Below are positions 1-8,644 of a DNA stretch of 64,000 bases, one piece after another. A program made the translations under genes and the position numbers. The notes beneath the pieces are model-generated. The model had not been told where the DNA came from. It did not search any database and saw nothing but the letters and a program-made list of their open reading frames with translations. This DNA comes from Noviherbaspirillum soli (lineage in GTDB: Bacteria > Pseudomonadota > Gammaproteobacteria > Burkholderiales > Burkholderiaceae_D). The number at the start of each line of letters is the position of its first letter. The stretch's first letter is position 1. The stretch is taken from contig NZ_JACYOX010000020.1 of the NCBI RefSeq assembly GCF_015352955.1, positions 1 through 64,000 on the forward strand. Direction: 5' to 3'.

Positions 1-120
1 ACTGGCAGTAGGGGTCGGACTGTTTGCCACAATTCATCATCAACCAGTTCGCGTGCCATATTGCCTCGCCACGATAATTATCGACGAGTTGCTATGACAA
101 CGAAAATTCCATTTTGTTAG
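1..120 (+). other. Upstream stretch, possible remnant of a membrane-anchor coding region
   Basis: No complete gene fits here. One frame (codons from 2 to the TGA at 95-97) reads a hydrophobic stretch (LAVGVGLFATIHH) that looks like the end of a membrane segment. The frame of the next gene is open from base 1 up to a TAG at 118-120, directly before that gene's ATG. It contains an ATG at 94 followed by TTKIPFC and then the stop. This could be the tail of an upstream gene, or the broken front of the next one. The window edge prevents a decision. Confidence 0.25.
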
Positions 121-573
121 ATGCTCTTAGTCAAATCAGGACATATCTATTCCGGCGATGGTTTTCTCGACCGCCAAGCCAGCTATCTGGAACGTTGGAA
201 GATTGATGGCAGTGGACTGGCATGGGAGCGCTATGAACCGAGCGGTGAGCCATTACATGGCCTCACCGTCTATGTGCCAACAGGCATTGACCCCAAGACC
301 CAGCGGCCATACCGGGAAGGCTTGTATGCCGAAGACGTCTTCTTGCACCGCGCAGCGGACGGTAGGGTCGACACCTATATCAATTGCAGCAACCGGCCGC
401 ATGAAGCGGCGCCATGTTCACAGTCCTTTTCGATGGAACCAGGCATGAAGGTCGAGGTAGATGTCAGTTACCGCCGTGGCTTGCTGCCGCAGTGGCGGCA
501 GATCCAGAACGACGTCAGCCGGTTGGTTTGGAGTTTCAAGGCTGCCGAGGGCAGCGTTAGTAATCGCAAATGA
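121..573 (+). CDS. Hypothetical protein of about 150 aa preceding the RTX gene
   Basis: Function unknown. The 150-residue product has no obvious signal peptide in this form. It is rich in Trp, Tyr and Arg, has two cysteines (ISC-like TYINCSNRP and APCSQSF, about residues 85-100), and ends in a basic tail. I recall similar small proteins as conserved hypotheticals in Oxalobacteraceae, but assign no function. The stop lies 9 bases before the first possible ATG of the giant RTX gene, so the two are probably co-transcribed. The ATG at 121 has no Shine-Dalgarno sequence and is directly preceded by an in-frame TAG. The annotated start may therefore be a truncated product of a longer, membrane-anchored protein. 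Composition is more AT-rich than the genes downstream. Confidence 0.6.
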   Translation: MLLVKSGHIYSGDGFLDRQASYLERWKIDGSGLAWERYEPSGEPLHGLTVYVPTGIDPKTQRPYREGLYAEDVFLHRAADGRVDTYINCSNRPHEAAPCSQSFSMEPGMKVEVDVSYRRGLLPQWRQIQNDVSRLVWSFKAAEGSVSNRK

Positions 574-618
574 AGTTTATGAATGAATCAGACTGCATCC
601 AGCCAGGAGATCATCACC

Positions 619-3600
619 ATGCCTCAACTGCCACAGCCCCTCACTACGCAGCAAATTCAAGCCTATATTGACCGTGTCAATGCCGGCGGTCTGCCACAGG
701 CGTTACAGGTCTATGATGAGCTGCTTGCCCAAGGTTACAACTATGCTGGATGGGCAGCAGGGGTTGCACGGGGCGACACCATTACTGGCCAATCGGCACT
801 TAAATTTTTGAAAGATAGCGCGGTACTGGGGTGGAGCAACAATGAGGGCCAAAATCTTAGCCCGGAGCAAATCGACCATATCCGGGTAGCGATGTCGCTG
901 GGTTATTTAAAAACTCTTGTAGCCATTGCAGGCCGATCAGACGGCATAGTCACGCGTGATATCGATTTTCTAGAAACTGAAGATTTCCACGCCGACGCCT
1001 TCGAAGCCAACAACCTCTCCATCAACAACTGGACCCTCAAGATCCCCATGGACCTGATCCGCGCCACGCGCGGTGAGCAGGCTGTCGAGGAAGCCTGGGA
1101 ACAGTTGCGCGACACCGGCGGAAGCGGGCTCGACAGCCTGATGGCGAGCACGGCGCTGGCCAACAGCGTCGGGCGGCTGGCCTTCTCGGCCGACCCCGCG
1201 ATCAGCAGCCAGGCCCAGGCATGGATGGCGCTGGTGCCCGGCCTGGCCAACTTCGGGCAGATCGGCAACTTCCTCGAAGTCATGCACAGCATCCTGCCCA
1301 CCGAAACCCTGTCGGCCGACCCGTTCACCGGCGTGCAGCTGCCCTGGAGCGGCGCCGTCTTCAGCGGCGGCACGCTGGACCTGCAGGCCCTGGCCGGCGG
1401 CCGGCCGGTCGCGACACAGCGGCTGGACGAGGACTGGGTGGCCGCCGACCTGGGCGGCGGCGCGCGGCTCAGATGGGTGGCGCCGCAAGACCCCGGCAAG
1501 ATCGTCGTCATCGTGTCGGGCATCTACAGCCAGCTCGATTTGCCCGATGGCCAGGGCGGCTACCTCAGCCTGGGCGCCGGCGAAGGCGTGACCAGCATGA
1601 CCCGCTGGGCCGGCGCGCCGGAAGCCTCCGCCGCGCTGGAAAGCGTGCGCAGCGAGCAGGGCGAGGGCATGCTCACCATCCGCGCCTACCATGGCGGCGT
1701 CCTGCAAGACACCTCGGTCTTGAGCCGGGACGCGGACCAGCGCATCGTGCAGACCACCGACTACCGCGACGGCCACAGCCAGCAGCTGGTCTTCAACACC
1801 GATGGCATGCTGTACCGCCAGGCCCTGACCACCTGGAACGACAGCCGCAGCGCCAGCGATACCGTGCAGAAGGATGGCCAGGGACAGGTGATCAGCCACA
1901 CCTACCAGGAAACCCTGAAGGACGATGAAGGCGGCGTGCTGCGCATCGATACCGTGACAACCGCCGACGGCACGGTGCAGAACGTCTATGACGGCGACAA
2001 CCAGCTCCTGCAGAGCCTGCCGGTGGACAACGGCGCGGCCAACCTTCGCTACGCCGCCGCCAGCGCCACCAGCTTCATGAGCATGATCAATGCGCTGCGC
2101 AGCGGCAACCGGATTGGCGCCCTGGCCGGCGGCGTCAACACCCTGGTCAACCTGCAGAATGAATCGGGCGCCGGGGCAGGCACGGTGCTGACCGGCGCCA
2201 GCCAGGTGCTTTCCGGCGCCGCCGCGCTGTACAACCTGCAGCAGGCGATTGCCCAGGGCGACGTGCTGGGCTCGGTGCAGGCGGGCGCCCAGACGCTCGG
2301 CGTGGGCGTGAACGCCTATACCCAGGCGCTGACGGCGGAATATGGCAGCGCGGCCGAAGCGATCCTGGAAGGCAATGCCGCAGCCTTTGAACTGGCTGGT
2401 GAACTGAATACGGCGCTACCGGTGCTGAACCTGCTTATCAGCATGAAGAATGGCGACGCGGTTGGTGTGGCGACTAATATTGCGGCGCTTTTTAATCCCG
2501 AGATGGTCCCATTTCTCTCGGTTTTGCATCTCGCGCTCGGCGAAATCCTTGCCAGCGATCCGCCGCCGCTGTGGGGAAGCGGCCGGTTCACCTGGCAAGC
2601 CGATGGCAGCCTGGGCATGGAGGTGACCGGCGGCGGCGGCGAGGATCCGAATATTTTCGATTTCGAGGCCGCCTTCAATCTGCGCGACGATCTGTTTCCA
2701 AAACAGGAGCATGGCGGCGCCACCCTGGTGCGCTCGCTGCTGGGCGGTGTGCAGGACGGCCTGCAATCCATCATTGACACGGTCAACCGCGACAACCCGG
2801 CGCTCAGGCTGGGCATCATTCCCAACCGGCTGCCGAGCGTGTCCTATGACGGCGATGTGTACCGGGTTGCCGGCAAGATTCCGTGGACACTGCACGACAT
2901 CGACCCGGTCACCGGGCGCGACCGCACGCTCCAGTACGATGGCGCCGGACTGGAAGTCGGCATGACCGCCGGCACGCCGGAATTCTTCCGCTCGCTGGGC
3001 GATCAGTTCCTCTACAGCGCGCTGAACCGCGAAGCCATCGCGCCGCAATGGGAAGTCGACACCGCCCGCCTGCAAACCCTGGCCGGCAGCCCCCAGGCCG
3101 GGCTGACCGAGCTGCAGCGGGCGCAGCGCAACGGCCAGCTGGCGCCGGCCCGCAACCCGGATGTCGCCACCATCGCCTGGCGACCGGTCATGCTGGACCT
3201 CGACGGCAACGGCGTGCAGCCGGCAAGCAGGGAAGGCCATGCGGTCTATTTCGACGTGGACAGCGACGGTTACTTGAGGAAGACCGCCTGGCTAGCCAGC
3301 GGCGACGGTTTCCTGGTGCTCGACCGGAACTTCAATGGCGTCGCCGACAACGGCAACGAGCTGTTCGGCAACAGCCGCATTGCCAGCAGCGGGCAAGGCC
3401 TGGCCAGCCTGGACTGGATCGACGCCAATGGCGACGGCGACATCAGCGCGGCCGACCCGGTGTTCCAGGCGCTGCGGGTATGGAACGATGCCGATGGCGA
3501 CGGCATGCAGGAAACCGGCGAAGCCAGCACCCTGGCGCAGCTGGGCATCACCGCCCTGCACTACCGGCGTGGCAGCTATGAGCGCCAGGGCCGGACGCTG

Positions 3601-6600
3601 CAGATGGCCAGCCCCGACCTGCAAGCCGATGCCGTGGGAACCAGGCTGCACCTGGTGGAGGGCGGCATCCTGGTTCAATCCAGCGACGGCAAGCTCAGCC
3701 TGAGCGTGGTTCAGTCCGACGACCTGTCGGTGGCCGCGCCGGGCAAGGATGGCATCGCCAATGGCCGCGAGGATGTGCCGCTGGAGATTCCGGTCGGCCT
3801 GCTGCTGCAGAACGACAGCCTGGGCGACGCGCCAGGCGTGGGCCTGACCATCAGTGAAGTCAGTCAGGCGCGCCATGGCAGCGTCAGGCTCGATGGCGGC
3901 ATCATCCATTTCGATCCCGAACCGGACTATTACGGTGACGAGGCCGGCTTTCGTTACGTGATGCGCGACGCCAATGGCCACAGCGCCAGCGCGCCGGTGG
4001 ACATCCGCATTGCGCCCGTGAACGATGCGCCGGTCGTCACCGGCGTGCTGCAGGGAGTAAAGCCCATTTACGGTTACGCCAACACGGGGGAATACATCAA
4101 TGGCTTTCCGGTGCGCAGGCCGCTTTACGAACCGGGCATCGGGCTGAGCGTGGCTGACGCCGGGCAGGACAGGGACGGGGATTATTTCTATCGGGATTAT
4201 CCGGTTGCCTTCGATGACGATCCTTACAAAGGCAGGCTGACCGTGACCGATGTCGACGACAGCGTTTTACGTTACAAGATAGCGCAGGACGGCGTGCATG
4301 GTCACGCAACTGTCGATGCCGACGGTTCCTGGAACTACACCCCGGTGGATTATGTCGGCGCCGACGATGCCTTCGTGGTCGAAGTCAGCGACGCGCATGG
4401 CGGGTCGGCACGGCAGATGCTGCACATGCCATCACCGGGCGCAAAAGACTGGTTCTGGTTTCCGGGCGAAGGCGAGTCGGAAAGCGGTGGCGGTGGCGGT
4501 GGTGGCGGTGGTGGGGGTGGGGGCGGCGGTGGAGGTGGCGAAGGCGCCGAGGCGGGCGGCAGCGAGGGCGAGTCGGAGACCAGCGAGGCTGAGGGAGCGG
4601 AAGGCGCCGAAGGGGGTGAAGGTGAAGGTGAAGGTGAAGGCGAGGGAGAAGGAGAAGGCGACCCGATCGTGCTCGACCTGGACCGCAACGGCATCCATCT
4701 GCTCTCCGCGCAGGACAGCCAGGCTTTTTACGATATCAAGGGAGATGGCTGGCGCTACCGCATGGGCTGGGTGGCGGCAGGCGATGGCCTGCTAGCCCAT
4801 GATGCCGATGGCGACGGCCGCATTGCCGGCCAACAGGAGTTGAGCTTTCGCTCCTACTTGCCCGGCGCGCAAACCGACCTGCAAGGTCTGGCCGCGTTCG
4901 ACAGCAACCATGACGGCAAACTGAGTCCGCTTGACCGTCTGTGGAACAGCCTTCTGGTCTGGCGCGACAGCAACGGCGACGGCGTGTCGGACGCCGGCGA
5001 GCTGGGCACCTTGTCTCAGGCTGGCATACAGGCCATCGCGCTGGCCAGCGACAACCAGTTCAGCGCACAGAACGGCAATACCGTGCATGGCCAAGTCGCG
5101 GTCGACATGGCGGATGGATCGGTGATGGCGGCGGCCGATGTCAGCTTCGCGGTGAGCAGCCAGGTGCTGCTGCCGCAGCCGGACGGAACGAGCCGTATCC
5201 TGAACAAAAGCGCCTGGAGCCCAGCCAGCGATGTGATCGGCGGCGATGGAAACGATGTCCTGGTCGGCACCACCGGCAGCAATCGCATCGCCGCCGGCAA
5301 CGGCGACGACTTCGTCTTCGACGACCAGGGCAACGACCTGATCCTCGCCGGTGCGGGCCGCGACGTGGTGTACGCGGGAAGCGACGAGGATGTGGTGTTT
5401 GGCGGCGACGGCGACGATACCGTGTTTGCCGGCGCGGCCAATGACCTGGTCCTGGGCGGCGACGGCGCCGACGCGCTGTTCGGCCAGGACGGCAACGACG
5501 TGCTGTTTGGCGGCGCCGGCAACGACCTGATGGACGGCGGCGCCGGCGCCGACGTGCTGGCTGGCGACGACGGCAACGACAACCTCCATGGCGGCGCAGG
5601 CATCGACGCGCTGTTCGGCGGCGCGGGCGACGACCTGCTGGCGGGCGGAGCAGGCGACGACCTGCTAGATGGCGGCCGGGGCAATGATTTCCTGGACGGT
5701 GGCGCGGGCGCCGATGCCATGGCCGGCGGCAATGGCGATGACACCTATGTGGTTGATCATCCCGGCGACCAGATCACCGAAGCCGCCGGCGAAGGCAGGG
5801 ACACGGTGCGCGCATCGCTGGACGGTTATGTGCTCGGCGCGGGCCTGGAAAACCTGATATTGACCGGCAATGCGCGGCGCGGCGTGGGCAATGCGCAGGA
5901 CAACCGGCTCACGGGCAACAAGGCCGACAACCTGCTCGAAGGTGGCGACGGCAATGACATCCTGGACGGCGGGCCGGGCGCCGACAGCATGGCGGGCGGC
6001 GCTGGCGACGACAGCTATTGGGTGGACAATGCCGGCGACCACATCGTGGAAGCCGCCAACGCAGGCATGGACACGGTCAACAGCAGTGTCAGCCTGGTGT
6101 TGCCGGACCATGTCGAGCAACTGGTCCTGACCGGCGCGGCGGCCGTGGCGGCAGGCGGCAATGCGCTGGACAACCGGCTGGTCGGTAATGCCGCCGACAA
6201 TCCGCTCGACGGCGGCGCCGGCGCCGACAGCATGGCAGGCGGCGCCGGCAATGACAGTTACTGGGTGGACGATCCGGGCGACACGGTGCTCGAACTCGCC
6301 GGCGAAGGCAGCGATACGGTGTATGCCTCCATCGATCATGTGCTGGCGGCACAGGTCGAGAACCTGGTATTGCAAGGACAGGCCCGGCGCGGCGTTGGCA
6401 ATGCGCTGGACAATACGCTAACAGGCAATGCCCTGGCCAATCAGTTGTACGGCGAAGCGGGAGACGACGTGCTCGATGGCGGTGCCGGCGCTGACATGCT
6501 GGCGGGCGGCAATGGCGACGACATCTATATTGTTGACGACGCCAACGACATGGCCATCGAGTCTGCCTGGCAGGGTACGGACCTGGTGCGAGCCAGCGTC

Positions 6601-8535
6601 GATTACCTCCTTGGCGCGGCGGTGGAAAACCTGGAACTGACTGGCCATGCCAGCCTGACGGGCACAGGCAATGCGCTGGACAACCGGATCACCGCCAATG
6701 ACGCCGGCAACACGCTGCGCGGCGGCGCCGGGGACGATCTGCTGTATGGCGGGCTGGGGCAGGACCGGTTGTATGGCGATGACGGCAATGACTTGCTCGA
6801 CGGCGCGGCGGGCGCCGATGTCATGGCCGGTGGCAATGGCGACGACCGCTATATCGTGGATGAGCCAGGCGATGCATTGCTTGAACTGCCCGGCGCCGGC
6901 ATCGACACGGTATTGGCCAGCGTGGACATGGGTCTGCCGGACAATCTGGAGAATCTGGTTCTGACCGGCAGCGCGCTGCGCGGCACGGGCAATGCGCTCG
7001 ACAACAAACTGACGGGCAACGAACTGGATAATTTCCTCGCGGGCGGCGCCGGCAACGACCTGATGGACGGCGGCGCTGGCGCCGACATCATGGCCGGCGG
7101 CACTGGCGACGACTGGTATGTTGTCAATGCGCCCGGCGACGTGGTGCTGGAATTGGCGGGCGACGGCATCGACACCGTCCAGTCCGGCGTCGACCTGACG
7201 CTGGCTGCGAATGTCGACAGCCTGGTGCTGACCGGCACCGCCCGCACCGGCGTCGGCAATGCCCTGGATAACGTCCTAACCGCCAACCATGCCGGCAATG
7301 CCCTGTCGGGCGCGGCTGGCAGGGACCGATTGCAAGGCGGCGACGGCAACGACCTGCTTGACGGCGGCACCAGCGCCGACCTGCTCTTTGGCGGCGCCGG
7401 CGATGATGAGCTGCAATGGAGCGTGGACATGCTGTATGGCGACCGCGCCATCACCAGCAACCTCGGCAGCCCCGGGCATGCCGCAAGCCGTGCCACGGTG
7501 TCGCTCGCGGGCCGCCAGGGCAGCAAGGACCTGTTCGACGGCGGCAGCGGCAGCGATACCCTGCTGGGCACGGCTGGTAACGATGTGGTGCTGCTCGACG
7601 GCAGCGGCGGCATGGGACTGGTTTCAATTGAACGCATCGTCATGGGCGCGGGCGATGACGTGGTCAACCTGAGCAGCGCGTCTCTCGCCTGCGGCGACGT
7701 CGGCATCGAGGGTGGCGACGGCAACGATGTGCTGTGGTCATCGAGCGGCAATGACTTGCTGCGCGGCGGCAATGGCAACGATGTGGCCGATGGCGGCTGG
7801 GGCAATGACGTGCTGGACGGCGGCGCCGGCAATGACAGCCTTGCCGACAGCCATGGCCGCAATCTGCTGCTGGGCGGGCCGGGGCGCGACACGATCAGCA
7901 CCGATGCCGGCAGCAACCTGATCGCGGGCGGAACCGGCAACGATGCGATCCGTATCGGCGCGGGGCGCAACATCATTGCCTTCAATCGCGGCGACGGTGC
8001 CGACACCATCGTTTCCGCCAGCGCGTCACGCAATGTGCTGTCCTTCGGCGAGGGCATTTCCCGTGACGACATCAGCCTGCGCCGCAGCGGCCCGGATCTG
8101 ATCGTGGATGCCGGCAAGGGCGACATGATCACGTTGTCTGGCTGGTATGCGGGAAAGTCGTACCAGACCGTCGAACGGCTGCAGTTCATCGGCGCGGGCA
8201 TGGACGCTTCAGGTCGGCCGACGGTGGCGACCTATGATTTTTCTTCCCTGGTGGACGCGGCCAACGCCAGTCGCAATGGCCATGCCGGTGGCCTCACGCC
8301 GCTGACGCGCTGGGATCTGAGCAATGGCCTGCTTGCCGCTTTTTTAGGCAGCAGCGACAGCCTGGCGCTGGGCGGCGAAGCCGCCTTCCAGTATGCGCAG
8401 CAAGGCATGCTGACAAGCGCGCTGCTCAATGGCGGCCAGCAAGCATGGTCATCGGAGCAGTTCGGCATTGCGGCGCAGCCCTTCCAGGCGGGCGCGGCAA
8501 GCCAGGCCGATGGCGCAAGGCGGCTGGTCGCATGA
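619..8535 (+). CDS. Giant RTX protein with cadherin-like domains and two calcium modules (type I secreted)
   Basis: Probable secreted or surface calcium-binding protein of about 2638 residues, exported by a type I system. I start at 619 because AGGAG at 605-609 is well spaced from this ATG; the upstream ATG at 583 has no such site. Order (residues from 619): a conserved N-terminal region (about 1-120); a calcium module opening with LDLDGNG (857-920) and an EF-hand-like DANGDGD segment (932-977); cadherin-like/tandem-95 domains (1051-1141, 1206-1263; PVNDAPVV); a Gly/Glu linker (1282-1347); a second LDLDRNG/EF-hand-like module (1348-1476); long arrays of GGxGxD RTX nonapeptides and ENLVLTG repeats (1540 to about 2330); and a C-terminal HCBP-related region with the likely uncleaved secretion signal (2450-2638). 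No enzymatic domain was recognised. Adhesin, protective layer or toxin are all possible. The first 370 bases are AT-richer than the rest. Confidence 0.9.
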   Translation: MPQLPQPLTTQQIQAYIDRVNAGGLPQALQVYDELLAQGYNYAGWAAGVARGDTITGQSALKFLKDSAVLGWSNNEGQNLSPEQIDHIRVAMSLGYLKTLVAIAGRSDGIVTRDIDFLETEDFHADAFEANNLSINNWTLKIPMDLIRATRGEQAVEEAWEQLRDTGGSGLDSLMASTALANSVGRLAFSADPAISSQAQAWMALVPGLANFGQIGNFLEVMHSILPTETLSADPFTGVQLPWSGAVFSGGTLDLQALAGGRPVATQRLDEDWVAADLGGGARLRWVAPQDPGKIVVIVSGIYSQLDLPDGQGGYLSLGAGEGVTSMTRWAGAPEASAALESVRSEQGEGMLTIRAYHGGVLQDTSVLSRDADQRIVQTTDYRDGHSQQLVFNTDGMLYRQALTTWNDSRSASDTVQKDGQGQVISHTYQETLKDDEGGVLRIDTVTTADGTVQNVYDGDNQLLQSLPVDNGAANLRYAAASATSFMSMINALRSGNRIGALAGGVNTLVNLQNESGAGAGTVLTGASQVLSGAAALYNLQQAIAQGDVLGSVQAGAQTLGVGVNAYTQALTAEYGSAAEAILEGNAAAFELAGELNTALPVLNLLISMKNGDAVGVATNIAALFNPEMVPFLSVLHLALGEILASDPPPLWGSGRFTWQADGSLGMEVTGGGGEDPNIFDFEAAFNLRDDLFPKQEHGGATLVRSLLGGVQDGLQSIIDTVNRDNPALRLGIIPNRLPSVSYDGDVYRVAGKIPWTLHDIDPVTGRDRTLQYDGAGLEVGMTAGTPEFFRSLGDQFLYSALNREAIAPQWEVDTARLQTLAGSPQAGLTELQRAQRNGQLAPARNPDVATIAWRPVMLDLDGNGVQPASREGHAVYFDVDSDGYLRKTAWLASGDGFLVLDRNFNGVADNGNELFGNSRIASSGQGLASLDWIDANGDGDISAADPVFQALRVWNDADGDGMQETGEASTLAQLGITALHYRRGSYERQGRTLQMASPDLQADAVGTRLHLVEGGILVQSSDGKLSLSVVQSDDLSVAAPGKDGIANGREDVPLEIPVGLLLQNDSLGDAPGVGLTISEVSQARHGSVRLDGGIIHFDPEPDYYGDEAGFRYVMRDANGHSASAPVDIRIAPVNDAPVVTGVLQGVKPIYGYANTGEYINGFPVRRPLYEPGIGLSVADAGQDRDGDYFYRDYPVAFDDDPYKGRLTVTDVDDSVLRYKIAQDGVHGHATVDADGSWNYTPVDYVGADDAFVVEVSDAHGGSARQMLHMPSPGAKDWFWFPGEGESESGGGGGGGGGGGGGGGGGGEGAEAGGSEGESETSEAEGAEGAEGGEGEGEGEGEGEGEGDPIVLDLDRNGIHLLSAQDSQAFYDIKGDGWRYRMGWVAAGDGLLAHDADGDGRIAGQQELSFRSYLPGAQTDLQGLAAFDSNHDGKLSPLDRLWNSLLVWRDSNGDGVSDAGELGTLSQAGIQAIALASDNQFSAQNGNTVHGQVAVDMADGSVMAAADVSFAVSSQVLLPQPDGTSRILNKSAWSPASDVIGGDGNDVLVGTTGSNRIAAGNGDDFVFDDQGNDLILAGAGRDVVYAGSDEDVVFGGDGDDTVFAGAANDLVLGGDGADALFGQDGNDVLFGGAGNDLMDGGAGADVLAGDDGNDNLHGGAGIDALFGGAGDDLLAGGAGDDLLDGGRGNDFLDGGAGADAMAGGNGDDTYVVDHPGDQITEAAGEGRDTVRASLDGYVLGAGLENLILTGNARRGVGNAQDNRLTGNKADNLLEGGDGNDILDGGPGADSMAGGAGDDSYWVDNAGDHIVEAANAGMDTVNSSVSLVLPDHVEQLVLTGAAAVAAGGNALDNRLVGNAADNPLDGGAGADSMAGGAGNDSYWVDDPGDTVLELAGEGSDTVYASIDHVLAAQVENLVLQGQARRGVGNALDNTLTGNALANQLYGEAGDDVLDGGAGADMLAGGNGDDIYIVDDANDMAIESAWQGTDLVRASVDYLLGAAVENLELTGHASLTGTGNALDNRITANDAGNTLRGGAGDDLLYGGLGQDRLYGDDGNDLLDGAAGADVMAGGNGDDRYIVDEPGDALLELPGAGIDTVLASVDMGLPDNLENLVLTGSALRGTGNALDNKLTGNELDNFLAGGAGNDLMDGGAGADIMAGGTGDDWYVVNAPGDVVLELAGDGIDTVQSGVDLTLAANVDSLVLTGTARTGVGNALDNVLTANHAGNALSGAAGRDRLQGGDGNDLLDGGTSADLLFGGAGDDELQWSVDMLYGDRAITSNLGSPGHAASRATVSLAGRQGSKDLFDGGSGSDTLLGTAGNDVVLLDGSGGMGLVSIERIVMGAGDDVVNLSSASLACGDVGIEGGDGNDVLWSSSGNDLLRGGNGNDVADGGWGNDVLDGGAGNDSLADSHGRNLLLGGPGRDTISTDAGSNLIAGGTGNDAIRIGAGRNIIAFNRGDGADTIVSASASRNVLSFGEGISRDDISLRRSGPDLIVDAGKGDMITLSGWYAGKSYQTVERLQFIGAGMDASGRPTVATYDFSSLVDAANASRNGHAGGLTPLTRWDLSNGLLAAFLGSSDSLALGGEAAFQYAQQGMLTSALLNGGQQAWSSEQFGIAAQPFQAGAASQADGARRLVA
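4486..4656 (+). repeat. Poly-glycine run and Gly-Glu repeat linker inside the RTX gene
   Basis: Codons at 4486-4539 encode 18 consecutive glycines. After an acidic Ser/Ala/Glu stretch, 4615-4656 encodes seven Gly-Glu pairs. The first four pairs are a perfect GGTGAA hexanucleotide repeat (4615-4638). The segment separates the cadherin-like domains from the second calcium module and is most likely a flexible spacer. Six-base units would change length without breaking the frame. Confidence 0.9.
5700..7340 (+). repeat. Six tandem units of about 250-325 bp in the RTX domain
   Basis: The motif ADxMAGGxGDDxYxVD recurs near 5710, 5975, 6224, 6488, 6812 and 7082, so units are 249 to 324 bp apart. Each unit joins one or more GGxGxD calcium-binding nonapeptides to a longer beta segment ending ENLxLTG and GNALDNxLTGN. 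That arrangement is typical of serralysin-like/RTX beta-roll proteins. Copies differ by many substitutions, so the duplication is old. Confidence 0.85.
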
Positions 8536-8644
8536 AGCGGCCTTGCCCGATGAAGCAGGCAGACCAGGCCGCGCCGGCCGTTCCCGGGGTGGCGGATTGA
8601 TCCCGCCGCACGCCGCCCCGGGCGGCTGGGAAGAGCCCCATGCC

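Noticed and set aside
5237-7340. CRISPR-like or satellite array
   Set aside because: The regular spacing is the RTX nonapeptide and beta-roll repeat of one coding sequence, in frame throughout.
6849-8201. 450-codon minus-strand frame inside the RTX gene
   Set aside because: Mirrors the repeated GGxGxD codons as Pro/Ser/Ala repeats; no independent evidence of a gene.
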